From NCBI RefSeq assembly GCF_006538365.1, contig NZ_BJKN01000001.1, forward strand, positions 1,111,583 to 1,175,582: 64,000 nt of DNA, in the 5' to 3' direction. Made by a program: the position numbers and the translations under genes. The stretch comes from Moorella sp. E308F. Lineage in GTDB: Bacteria > Bacillota > DSM-521 > Neomoorellales > Neomoorellaceae. How positions within the stretch are numbered: the stretch's first letter is position 1; each line of letters starts with the position of its first letter. Under the pieces are notes generated by a model. That model was not told the DNA's origin and searched no databases. It saw only the letters and a list, made by a program, of their open reading frames with translations. Of this stretch, positions 25,431-33,392 are shown one piece after another.

Positions 25431-26729
25431 ATGCGTAAAGCCAGTTTGGCCGGTCTTATCATGTTTTTCATGCTGCTGCCGTGGGGAACAGCCTGGGCCG
25501 GGCCGGCGGAGAGCTCACTTCTGGCCCTGTTACCGCCGGAAAAGGCCAGGGCACCAGCATTAACCCGGGGCGGATTTGCTGTTATGCTGGTGGCAGCAGC
25601 TCGGATTAAAAGTGAAGTTCGCGACATCAACCTGCCCGATGACGTCCCGGCCGGTAGCTGGTATGCCCCGGCTTTACAAGCCCTCTGGCAGGAGGGGATG
25701 ATTCATGGCTATCCCTACGGCAAACTACGTCCCGATCAGGAGATAACGAACCTGGAGGCGGTTATTCTTACAGCCCGGGTACTCGGACTGCCCAATGAAA
25801 TCAGCTCGCCCCTTACCGAATTGCAACCAGGCGATATACCCTACGGCTTCAACCAGTATGCCTTTTTCCATCGCCAGGGGTTATTGCCGCCGGGGGGGCC
25901 AATGGCCTTCTTAACGCCGACCGCCGCCGCCGGCTGGTTGGCTGAAGTCTTTAACTCTGACCCCCGGGCCAAAGATCTAATGGATAAATGTCGCCAGGCC
26001 CTGGCCAGGCAACAGGGTATTGCTACCCGGGGGGAGGCCAGTATTAAATTTCACAGCCGGCCGGGTTTGCCGGTTACGGCGGAAATAGACCGGCTGGCAA
26101 TTAAGGGAGAGGTTCTCAATGAAGTTCTCCTTCCGGGGCAAATGCACCAGGTTGCTGCCCTGGAACTGGAAGGCCGTAAGGCCCTGCACATTGAACAGGT
26201 CGCTAGCAATGGCAACCTGTATCGCCGGGTTGCAGAGGCTCCTGGCCAGATAGGTGACTGGGAGCGGTTAAGCCTGGCTCCTGATATTACCCTCCTGATG
26301 CGCCAGCAGCAAAACCTGGGGCTGCCGGCAAACATCTTTCCATACTTACGCTACCGCTACCTGGGCATAAGTAAAGTTGCCGGCCAGGAAGTCCTGGGGA
26401 TCAGTTTTTATACCCGTTTGCATACAGCTGGGCCTGTTACTGAACTCCTACCACCGGCAACCCTGGGTGAGGGACTGGCAGCCTATCTTAACCCGCCGGA
26501 AAAACTTATCCGCTCCTTCTCTTACTGGGGTTTAGTTTACGTCAATCCCCGGACCTTTTTACCCGTCAGGAGTGTCATCAACCTCGTCATGGCCTTTGCC
26601 CCTGCTTACCGGGGGCAGCCGGCACCTATGGCGGCCATGGAATTGCGCTACCGGATAGATAGTTATACCTATCAGGGTATTAAGATTACCCTACCGGTTC
26701 CGGTGCCGCCGCCAGTAAAGGAACACTAG
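25431..26729 (+). CDS. Secreted protein with SLH-like domains
   Basis: 432 residues with a signal peptide (KASLAGLIMFFMLLPWGTAWA). Residues about 40-160 show S-layer-homology features: TRGGFAVMLVAAARI, VPAGSWYAPALQALWQEGMIHGYPYGKLRPDQEITNLEAVIL cut to its theme, with a second partial unit. The C-terminal two thirds contain beta-rich sequence of unknown fold (SYWGLVYVNPRTFLPVRSVINLV). Likely attached to or working at the cell wall. The 3' end overlaps the convergent dedA gene by 39 bases. GGAGGGGAG precedes the ATG. Confidence 0.75.
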   Translation: MRKASLAGLIMFFMLLPWGTAWAGPAESSLLALLPPEKARAPALTRGGFAVMLVAAARIKSEVRDINLPDDVPAGSWYAPALQALWQEGMIHGYPYGKLRPDQEITNLEAVILTARVLGLPNEISSPLTELQPGDIPYGFNQYAFFHRQGLLPPGGPMAFLTPTAAAGWLAEVFNSDPRAKDLMDKCRQALARQQGIATRGEASIKFHSRPGLPVTAEIDRLAIKGEVLNEVLLPGQMHQVAALELEGRKALHIEQVASNGNLYRRVAEAPGQIGDWERLSLAPDITLLMRQQQNLGLPANIFPYLRYRYLGISKVAGQEVLGISFYTRLHTAGPVTELLPPATLGEGLAAYLNPPEKLIRSFSYWGLVYVNPRTFLPVRSVINLVMAFAPAYRGQPAPMAAMELRYRIDSYTYQGIKITLPVPVPPPVKEH

Positions 26730-27296
26730 CAGGATAAGGCCCGCGACGATAACCGCATCGAAGCGGTGGAAAATAGAGCCCAGGGCTTCCCAGCTGGCCC
26801 CTAACTCACGGCCGGCATAGACCAGGAGGATGGACCAGGGCAGGGAGCCCAGAAAGGTATAAATGACAAAGCGGACGAAGGGCATGGCGGCAATGCCGGC
26901 CGGCAGGGAAATAAAAGTCCGGATAACGGGCATCAGCCTGGTAAAAAAAACGGTTGCTTCGCCGTAGCGTTGAAACCACTTTTCTGCTACGGCGAATTCT
27001 TTTTCGGAGAAAAAGACATAGCGGCCATATTTTTTTAAAAAAGGGCGGCCGCCCCGGAGCCCCACAAAGTAGGCGACAATGGAACCAATGGTACCGCCAA
27101 TGGTACCGGCCAGGACGGTTCCCCAGAAATTGAGCCGGCCGGTGCTTACCAGGTAACCACCAAATGGCAGGATTATTTCGCTGGGGAGAGGTATGCAGGC
27201 GCTTTCAATGGCCATACCTATGGCAATACCTGTATAGCCGAGGCTGGCAATGAACTCCGTAATGGCATGAAAAATGGGCGCTAAAAGATTCTCCAA
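26691..27296 (-). CDS. DedA family membrane protein
   Basis: A 201-residue DedA/VTT-fold protein, now linked to lipid carrier flipping and membrane homeostasis. The family signatures ESACIPLPSEIILPFGGYL, the GxxxG-rich helix (GTIGGTIGSIVAYFVGLRGG), and FFTRLMPVIRTFISLPAGIAAMPF are all present. Start TTG 27296 has GAGGAGGAG nine bases upstream. It overlaps the convergent SLH gene at the 3' end. Confidence 0.9.
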   Translation of the reverse strand: MENLLAPIFHAITEFIASLGYTGIAIGMAIESACIPLPSEIILPFGGYLVSTGRLNFWGTVLAGTIGGTIGSIVAYFVGLRGGRPFLKKYGRYVFFSEKEFAVAEKWFQRYGEATVFFTRLMPVIRTFISLPAGIAAMPFVRFVIYTFLGSLPWSILLVYAGRELGASWEALGSIFHRFDAVIVAGLILLVFLYWRRHRNR

Positions 27297-27523
27297 GGCG
27301 GGTATCTCCTCCTCAGGTGGGCTTCTACCTGCTGGTATCTGCTGGCGTTCTGGATAATTATATCAAGCTTACAGGCAGGTAACAAGGCTTTATTCAACTC
27401 CAGCAATGATCGTTGCTTTTACCCGGCTTTTCCTGCCGAACAACCTTCTCTTTTGGCCCGGCTTACGTTATAATAGCCTTATCTTACTACCGTTTAAAGA
27501 ACAGGGGGAGGAGCAAGGTAGCT

Positions 27524-28105
27524 TTGTCAGTGGTCGAACTGTTAAAAGAAAAAATCCGCCAGGAAGGGCGGGTCATTTCCGAAGATATTCTTAAAGTGGA
27601 TTCCTTCTTAAACCATCAGATTGATCCGGTATTGATGCTGGAGGTGGGCAAGGAGTTTGCCCGCCGCTTTGCCGGTACCGGTATTACCAAGGTCCTGACG
27701 GTGGAAGCCTCGGGGATAGCTGTAGCCCTCATGACAGGTTTGAGCCTCCGGGTACCGGTAGTTTTTGCTAAGAAAAAGCAACCTTCCACCATGGATGGCG
27801 ATACTTACTGCGGCCGGGTGCGTTCTTTTACCAAAGAAGAGGTTATAGATATAGTAGTGGCCGGTAGCTACCTGGGACCGGAGGACCGGGTGTTGATTAT
27901 TGATGATTTCCTGGCTTCCGGGGAGGCGGCCCGGGGACTGTTAAAGATTATCGACCAGGCCGGGGCCACCCTGGTGGGCATCGGTACTGTTATTGAAAAG
28001 GTCTTCCAGAGCGGCGGCGAGACTTTACGGGAGCAGGGCATTCGCGTGGAGTCCCTGGTGCAGATCGGCAGTCTAACAGGGGGGCAGATTGAATTTTTAA
28101 ATTAA
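27524..28105 (+). CDS. xpt: Xanthine phosphoribosyltransferase
   Basis: Salvages xanthine to XMP using PRPP. The type I PRTase motif is VLIIDDFLASGEAARGL, and the Xpt-specific opening ELLKEKIRQEGRVISEDILKVDSFLNHQIDP is clear, with FAKKKQPSTM in the flexible loop. 193 residues from TTG 27524; GTG 27530 is an alternative. The longer upstream frame to 27413 contains the likely promoter (TATAAT near 27469) and is not coding. No purine riboswitch is seen in the short leader. Confidence 0.9.
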   Translation: MSVVELLKEKIRQEGRVISEDILKVDSFLNHQIDPVLMLEVGKEFARRFAGTGITKVLTVEASGIAVALMTGLSLRVPVVFAKKKQPSTMDGDTYCGRVRSFTKEEVIDIVVAGSYLGPEDRVLIIDDFLASGEAARGLLKIIDQAGATLVGIGTVIEKVFQSGGETLREQGIRVESLVQIGSLTGGQIEFLN

Positions 28106-28252
28106 TTTTTATCCGGTTGGCAGGATTTTTTTATCGGATGGCGAAATACATATCTAACAACTGGATAAATTGCTTCCGAGTTGCCGCTTCCCTCCGGGAA
28201 GGGCAAACGTCAGGGCCGGGGAGCAATCCCTTGACCTGCTATTGGGCAAAGG

Positions 28253-28288
28253 AAGGTACTCTTAGAAATAGGTAAGAGTACCTTTTTG
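28253..28288 (+). terminator. Intrinsic terminator after xpt
   Basis: AAGGTACTCTTA (28253-28264) pairs with TAAGAGTACCTT (28273-28284), then TTTG. The 360-base gap 28106-28466 otherwise shows GC-rich hairpins (for example CTTCCCTCCGGGAAG near 28188) that I cannot assign to a riboswitch class. Confidence 0.75.
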
Positions 28289-28466
28289 TTTGGCGCAGGT
28301 TTTTCCGGGCCGGGCGACCTGACCACCGGGCCGGTCCGCAGTAGTGACCCTACGGCAGAATAAACTACCGCACCTTTCCTCCACCATGTTATACGGGAGG
28401 TGGGAGATTTAGATTTTAAGCTGAGATGTCGCATTTATATGCTAAATACCGAAGGGAGGAATAATT

Positions 28467-28946
28467 TTGGCGAAGCTTCTGGTGGTCGATCAGGAAAAAT
28501 GTACTGCCTGCCGCCGCTGTGAGCTGGCATGCTCCTTCAAACATACCGGTGCATTCAACCCGGCTGCGGCTCGGCTGTCGGTGGCAGCCTTCCTTGATGA
28601 TGATTATTACCTGCCGGTAGTCTGCCAGCATTGCGATGAGCCGGCCTGCCAGGCCGTCTGTCCGGCCGGAGCCATCAGCCGCGACGGCAAAACAAATGCC
28701 GTGGTGATCAACGAAGATCGCTGCATAGGCTGCCGCATGTGTATCATGGCCTGTCCTTTTGGCGGAACAGATTATTCGGTGTCCGAGCAAAAGGTAGTCA
28801 AGTGTGATCTCTGCGGGGGCGAACCGGAGTGTGTCCTTAACTGTCCCTGGGGAGCCCTGGAGTATAAAGAACCGGCCGGCCAGGCATTGAGCAAGCGGCA
28901 ACAAATAGCCCGCAGGGTCCAGGCTGCTCTACGGGAGGTGGGCTAA
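28467..28946 (+). CDS. Ferredoxin-like 4Fe-4S subunit of aldehyde oxidoreductase
   Basis: A 159-residue iron-sulfur protein with four Cys groups: [11 protein letters not shown] near residue 12, [14 protein letters not shown] (about 53-66), [12 protein letters not shown] (about 86-97) and CDLC...CVLNCP (about 112-126). This is the DMSO-reductase-B-like four-cluster ferredoxin found as the electron-transfer subunit encoded just before AOR. It would carry electrons between AOR and a partner such as ferredoxin or the FAD protein downstream. It ends one base before the AOR start codon. Confidence 0.88.
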   Translation: MAKLLVVDQEKCTACRRCELACSFKHTGAFNPAAARLSVAAFLDDDYYLPVVCQHCDEPACQAVCPAGAISRDGKTNAVVINEDRCIGCRMCIMACPFGGTDYSVSEQKVVKCDLCGGEPECVLNCPWGALEYKEPAGQALSKRQQIARRVQAALREVG

Positions 28947-28947
28947 G

Positions 28948-30747
28948 ATGTACGGCTGGGTTGGTCAATTGCTGCGGGTTGATTTAAGCAGCGGCGAGTG
29001 CAAGGTGGAGAAGCTTGATCCGGTTCTGGCCCGGGATTATGTTGGCGCCCGGGGACTGGCCAGCAAGATTCTTTATGACGAGGTCGATCCCGGCGTCGAC
29101 CCGTTGGCACCGCAAAACAAGCTCATTTTCATGACCGGTCCCTTAACCGGGACGGCGGCCATTTCCGGCAGCCGTTATAACGTCGTTACTAAATCGCCCC
29201 TTACGGGAGCCATTGCCGCCTCCAGCTCCGGCGGTTATTTTGGCGGCGAGCTGAAATATGCGGGCTTTGACGGGATTATTTTGGAGGGGAAGGCCGCCGA
29301 ACCTGTTTACCTCTGGATCGAAGATGGTGCTTGCGAACTACGACCGGCCGGGGAGCTGTGGGGCAAAAATACCCACGAAACGGAAGACGCTATCAAAGCA
29401 GCCACTTGCCCCAATGCCAAAGTGGCCTGCATCGGCCCGGCGGGGGAGAAGCTGGTGCGCTTTGCCTGCGTTATCAATGACAAGCACCGGGCTGCCGGCC
29501 GTTCGGGCGTCGGTGCCGTCATGGGCTCGAAGAACCTGAAGGCCATCGCTGTACGCGGCCACGGCGGTGTTAAGGTTGCGGACGGGCCGGCCTTCCGGGA
29601 GGCGGTCCTGGCGGCCCTGGCCAAGATTAAGGCCAATGACGTTACCCACGGCGGCCTGCCGGCCTACGGTACTGCCGTGCTGGTCAATGTCATCAACGCC
29701 CACGGCGGACTCCCGACCCGCAATTTTCAGACGGGCGTCTTTGCCGGGGCGGCCAAAATCAGCGGCGAGGCCCTGGCAGAAAGTTACCTGGTACGCAAGA
29801 AGGGCTGCCTGGCCTGCCCCATCGCCTGCGGCCGCGCCACTCTGGTTCCCGGAGGTCCTTTTGCCGGCCACGGTGAAGGGCCGGAGTACGAGGCCCTCTG
29901 GTCCATGGGCGCCGACTGCGGTATTGACGACCTGGCGGCGGTGACCAAAGCCAACTTCCTGGCCAATGAGCTGGGCTATGACCCCATTACCTTTGGCTCT
30001 ACCCTGGCCTGCGCCATGGAACTTTATGAGAAGGGCTACCTGCCGGCGCAGGATACCGAATTGCCTCTAGAATTTGGTAACGCCGCCGTGCTGGTAGAAA
30101 CAGCGCGCAAGGTGGGTTACCGCGAAGGCATCGGCGACCTCCTGGCCGAGGGTTCCTACCGCCTGGCCGAGCGTTACGGCCACCCGGAACTGTCCATGAG
30201 CAGCAAGAAGCAGGAATACCCGGCCTATGACCCGCGGGCCATCCAGGGCATCGGCCTGAATTACGCCACCTCCAACCGCGGCGGTTGCCACGTACGGGGC
30301 TATACCGTCGCCGCGGAGGTGATGGGCATACCGGTGCAGGCTGATCCCCTTGCCGCCGAAGGCAAGGCGGCCCTGGTGAAAGCCTTCCAGGACCTTACCG
30401 CCCTGGTGGATGCCAGCGGCATATGCCTCTTCACCACCTTCGCCCTGGGAGCGCCGGATGTCGCCGGCATGCTGGCCCCGGCTACCGGCGTACCCTACAC
30501 TGAGGAAAGCGGCCTTCTTGTCGGCGAGCGCATCTTCAACCTGGAGCGGCTCTTTAACTTTGCCGCCGGGCTGACAAAGGCCGATGATACCCTGGCGCCG
30601 CGCCTCCTGACAGAACCCATGCCCGAAGGACCGGCCAGAGGCAAGACTTCCGCCCTGGCGCAGATGCTGGCCGAGTACTACCAGCTGCGCGGCTGGGACG
30701 AGGAGGGCCGGGTGACGGCAGCCACCCGGGAGCGGCTGGGGCTGTGA
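28948..30747 (+). CDS. aor: Aldehyde:ferredoxin oxidoreductase, tungsten-type
   Basis: Interconverts aldehydes and carboxylic acids with ferredoxin at a tungsten (or molybdenum) bis-pyranopterin centre. 599 residues open with [14 protein letters not shown] and contain [34 protein letters not shown] and [20 protein letters not shown], all AOR signatures. The 4Fe-4S ligands are C287, C290, C294 (CLACPIAC) and C493 (SGICLFTTF). In acetogens such enzymes allow reduction of acetate to acetaldehyde. Gene order with the ferredoxin subunit and the MoaD-like gene supports a complex and dedicated cofactor supply. Confidence 0.95.
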   Translation: MYGWVGQLLRVDLSSGECKVEKLDPVLARDYVGARGLASKILYDEVDPGVDPLAPQNKLIFMTGPLTGTAAISGSRYNVVTKSPLTGAIAASSSGGYFGGELKYAGFDGIILEGKAAEPVYLWIEDGACELRPAGELWGKNTHETEDAIKAATCPNAKVACIGPAGEKLVRFACVINDKHRAAGRSGVGAVMGSKNLKAIAVRGHGGVKVADGPAFREAVLAALAKIKANDVTHGGLPAYGTAVLVNVINAHGGLPTRNFQTGVFAGAAKISGEALAESYLVRKKGCLACPIACGRATLVPGGPFAGHGEGPEYEALWSMGADCGIDDLAAVTKANFLANELGYDPITFGSTLACAMELYEKGYLPAQDTELPLEFGNAAVLVETARKVGYREGIGDLLAEGSYRLAERYGHPELSMSSKKQEYPAYDPRAIQGIGLNYATSNRGGCHVRGYTVAAEVMGIPVQADPLAAEGKAALVKAFQDLTALVDASGICLFTTFALGAPDVAGMLAPATGVPYTEESGLLVGERIFNLERLFNFAAGLTKADDTLAPRLLTEPMPEGPARGKTSALAQMLAEYYQLRGWDEEGRVTAATRERLGL

Positions 30748-30750
30748 GGA

Positions 30751-31020
30751 ATGGAAGTAGAACTCCTTAGTTTCTTACAGCGGGCGGCCGGGGAAAGTCG
30801 GGTAGATATAGAAGCAGCTACTATCGAGGAGCTCCTGGCTGCCCTTATCTCCCGTTATGGGGAAACTTTCCGCCGGGAACTCATGACCCCGGATGGGAAG
30901 CTAAAGACCGGCATCGCCATCCTGGTGAACGGTCGCAATATCAACTTCCTCCAGGGGCTGAATACGTCGTTGGTTCCCGGGGATAAGGTGACTATAATTC
31001 CGCCGGCTGCCGGCGGGTAA
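30751..31020 (+). CDS. MoaD/ThiS-family sulfur carrier protein
   Basis: An 89-residue ubiquitin-fold protein ending in the conserved di-glycine (IIPPAAGG), which becomes a thiocarboxylate for dithiolene formation in pterin cofactor synthesis. Linked to aor with a three-base gap, so it likely serves the tungstopterin. Other features: ILVNGRNINFLQGL and LVPGDKVTIIPP. A terminator follows. Confidence 0.88.
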   Translation: MEVELLSFLQRAAGESRVDIEAATIEELLAALISRYGETFRRELMTPDGKLKTGIAILVNGRNINFLQGLNTSLVPGDKVTIIPPAAGG

Positions 31021-31031
31021 CAGGGCGGAAC

Positions 31032-31070
31032 AGAAGGGGCGGTCCTGGTGGTGCCCGCCCCTTCTTTTTC
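31032..31070 (+). terminator. Terminator of the aor operon
   Basis: AGAAGGGGCGG (31032-31042) pairs with CCGCCCCTTCT (31055-31065), then TTTTCC. The following 31071-31215 contains further dyads (GGCGGC/GCCGCC near 31102; GGCTGGCATT/AGTGCCAGCC near 31145-31185) that may be leader structure of the next gene. Confidence 0.7.
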
Positions 31071-31230
31071 CAGGAGCAGACCGAATTTAATAGGAACCCT
31101 TATGGCGGCACGCGGCCGCCAGAAAAGGCATGAAAATGTCTGGCTGGCATTGGCTGGAGGCGAGTGTGACAGTGCCAGCCTGCGATAGAGTTTTTGGGGG
31201 GAGTGGCAGGGAAAGTTGGTGGCTGACGCA

Positions 31231-32454
31231 ATGCGTTATTTAATTCTTGGCAACAGCGCCGCCGGGGTGACCGCGGCCGGAACCATCCGCCGCGCCGACC
31301 CGGCCGGGGAAATTACAATTGTCGGCGACGAGCCCTACCCCTATTACGCCCGTGTTCTTACATCTTATTACCTGGGCGGGCTGGTCACCCGTGACAGGCT
31401 CTGGCTGGCAGGTGAAGAATGGTACAGGGAGCAACGGATCCGGCTCATTACTGGCCGGCGGGCGGTGGCAGTCGATATTGGAAGCCAGCGGGTTGGCCTG
31501 GACGACGGCAGTGAGCTTTCCTATGACCGTCTGCTGGTAGCCACCGGCGCGGCACCCCAGCAAATTGACTTTCCCGGTAAAACCCTCGCCGGTGTTTTTA
31601 CCCTGCGGACCCTGGACGACGCTGCCGCCATCCGTAAATTCGCCCGGCCTGGGGGGCAGGCGGTAATTGTCGGTGGCGGTATGGTAGGCCTTAAAGCGGC
31701 TGAAGGCTTGCATGCCAGGGGGCTTAAAGTACGCCTGGTGGTATCATCAGGCCGGCTCCTTTCCCAGGCTCTCGATGATACCGGCGCGGAACTGGTGCGC
31801 CGGGCCATGGCTAACGCCGGGTTTACCATCCACCTGCGGGAAGATGTCGTTGCGCTGGAAGGCCGGGAAAAAGTGACGGCCGCCGTCCTGCGCTCCGGGG
31901 TTACGGTACCGGCGGACGTCGTAGTCGTGGGCAAAGGGGTGCGGCCCAATGTGCCCTTCCTTCAGGGGAGCGGGATCGACGTGGACCGCGGTGTCCTGGT
32001 GGATGATTATCTGGCTACAAACATTCCCGGCATCTACGCCGCCGGTGATGTGGCCCAGGCTTACGACTACGCCTGGCAGAAGCCGCGCCTCAACGCCATC
32101 TGGGGCAACGCCGTGGAGCAGGGCCGCCTGGCCGGGTTCAATATGGCCGGGCATCATACGGCTTACCGCGGCGGCATCGGGCGGAATTCCCTGGTGGTGA
32201 ACGGCCTGGGAGTCATCAGCGGCGGCATCGTCAACCCGCCGGGAGAGGGGTATGAGGTGGTGACCCGCCTGGACGAAAAGCGGTCCTGCTACCGCAAAGC
32301 CGTGCTCCAGGGCCGGCGGCTGGTCGGTATGGTCGCCATCGGCTCACCTAGCGGCGCTGGGGGGTTCCAGTCCCTTATCGGCCGGGAGGTAAAGGAAAAA
32401 TATATCGTCAGTTTCCTGGACGGCAGCTTCACCTGGGCCATGGTAGGGCGGTGA
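31231..32454 (+). CDS. NAD(P)/FAD-dependent oxidoreductase, possible AOR partner
   Basis: A pyridine nucleotide-disulfide reductase-like flavoprotein of about 407 residues. It begins MRYLILGNSAAGVTAAGTIRRADP, the first FAD-binding Rossmann motif, has the NAD motif VIVGGGMVGLKAAEGL near residue 150 and the second FAD motif NIPGIYAAGDVAQAYD near 265. It is rubredoxin/ferredoxin reductase-like, and in Moorella-like genomes such a gene follows aor and may link it to NAD(P)H. Starts at TTG 31216 and GTG 31219 are also open; I chose ATG 31231 because the Rossmann motif begins there. Confidence 0.85.
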   Translation: MRYLILGNSAAGVTAAGTIRRADPAGEITIVGDEPYPYYARVLTSYYLGGLVTRDRLWLAGEEWYREQRIRLITGRRAVAVDIGSQRVGLDDGSELSYDRLLVATGAAPQQIDFPGKTLAGVFTLRTLDDAAAIRKFARPGGQAVIVGGGMVGLKAAEGLHARGLKVRLVVSSGRLLSQALDDTGAELVRRAMANAGFTIHLREDVVALEGREKVTAAVLRSGVTVPADVVVVGKGVRPNVPFLQGSGIDVDRGVLVDDYLATNIPGIYAAGDVAQAYDYAWQKPRLNAIWGNAVEQGRLAGFNMAGHHTAYRGGIGRNSLVVNGLGVISGGIVNPPGEGYEVVTRLDEKRSCYRKAVLQGRRLVGMVAIGSPSGAGGFQSLIGREVKEKYIVSFLDGSFTWAMVGR

Positions 32455-32459
32455 CTTAC

Positions 32460-32490
32460 GAGAGCGGGGCGGGACCCGCTCTCAGTTTGT
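32460..32490 (+). terminator. Terminator-like hairpin
   Basis: GAGAGCGGG and CCCGCTCTC pair around a six-base loop just after the oxidoreductase stop. The T-tract is weak. Confidence 0.5.
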
Positions 32491-32547
32491 AAGTAACGTT
32501 TTATTCAGCTGGAAATTATGCTAAACTAAAAAAAGGAGCGTGATAAA

Positions 32548-32736
32548 TTGCATGAGTATTGTAAAGAGGATACTGTTGAATTTGTCGCTGAGCGGATAGA
32601 ACGTCGGCTGGCAGAAACGAAAGCTGATATTGAGGCCAGAATTGCGGCCATGGAAACACGGCTTACATGGAGGCTGTTTGCCTTCTGGATAGGCCAGGCA
32701 GCTTTTCTACGGATTGGTGAAAGTCTTTCTGGCTAA
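32548..32736 (+). CDS. Small coiled-coil protein with C-terminal hydrophobic segment
   Basis: A 62-residue protein from TTG 32548: a charged helix (EFVAERIERRLAETKADIEARIAAMETRL) followed by WRLFAFWIGQAAF. This is the layout of short coiled-coil proteins ending in one membrane helix (DUF1640-like). The helix is cut short after GQAAF and the tail LRIGESLSG is not hydrophobic, so the 3' end may be frameshifted. AAAGGAGCGTG precedes the start. Confidence 0.5.
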   Translation: MHEYCKEDTVEFVAERIERRLAETKADIEARIAAMETRLTWRLFAFWIGQAAFLRIGESLSG

Positions 32737-32783
32737 ATAGGAGCGGGTATAACAGGGCCCCTTTTATTGTTAAGGTGACCAGT

Positions 32784-33179
32784 ATGGATAAAAAATCTAT
32801 AAGCAATTAAAAAGCTACTTTAAATGAGCAACAAAATATACGTATGGCCTTTTTATTTGGTTCCCGGGCCAAAGGTCGGGCCCGGCAGGGGTCAGATGCA
32901 GATGTGGGAGTATACCTCGAGCCAGGCTATACCAGGCAGGATATTTACCGGATATGGAATGAACTTGAGGATATGCTGGGCCTTAAAGTGGATCTCCTGG
33001 TTCTAAATGAAGCAACGCCCTCTCTGATATGGACGGTTTTAAAGGGGAAGCCCCTCTTTATCCGGGATCAAAGTTTTTATATCCAGTATATGCTGGATAT
33101 TTCCCGTGAAGCCGAAGATTTCCAACAGTTTTTACTTGACTGGTGGCGCTGGCGGATGAAAATCAGGGGGTCGGTATAA
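32784..33179 (+). pseudogene. MNT-type nucleotidyltransferase with frameshifted N-terminus
   Basis: From ATG 32844 the frame encodes 111 residues with the minimal nucleotidyltransferase core MAFLFGSRAKGRARQGSDAD (GSxxxG...DxD). In this family the start normally lies about 20 residues earlier. Upstream sequence encodes that part (DKK, then KQLKSYFK, then EQQNIR) but spread over different frames with a stop, so two small indels have broken the N-terminus since ATG 32784. MNT proteins are antitoxins of HepT toxins; no HepT gene follows here. A shortened product from 32844 would lack the first helix. Confidence 0.55.
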
Positions 33180-33317
33180 ATGGCACCTAACCTGGACATA
33201 AAATGGGAACTTATCAAAGATTTTTTAGCTACTGGTATTGCTAATATGGAGCAGTTCAAGTTACAGGTAGAGCAGAGGTTGATCGCCCGGGAGAAAGAAG
33301 GCGAAAGTAGAAGTTAA
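33180..33317 (+). CDS. Possible small protein, unknown function
   Basis: A 45-residue frame from ATG 33180, right after the MNT stop (33177-33179). It reads as a helical, charged peptide (WELIKDFLATGIANMEQFKLQVEQRLIAREKEG). It is not HepT-like. It may be a real small gene or the rest of a decayed one. Confidence 0.35.
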   Translation: MAPNLDIKWELIKDFLATGIANMEQFKLQVEQRLIAREKEGESRS

Positions 33318-33392
33318 TGGTAATGGCGGGTGAAAATGGTGTTTTGCTAATACTTCGATGGTAGCAGGATTAGGGTCTATGGGAGTGGTATT

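Noticed and set aside
28106-28466. Possible riboswitch in the leader of the aor operon
   Set aside because: GC-rich hairpins are present and a tungsten/molybdenum cofactor switch would make sense, but I could not fit a known aptamer pattern.
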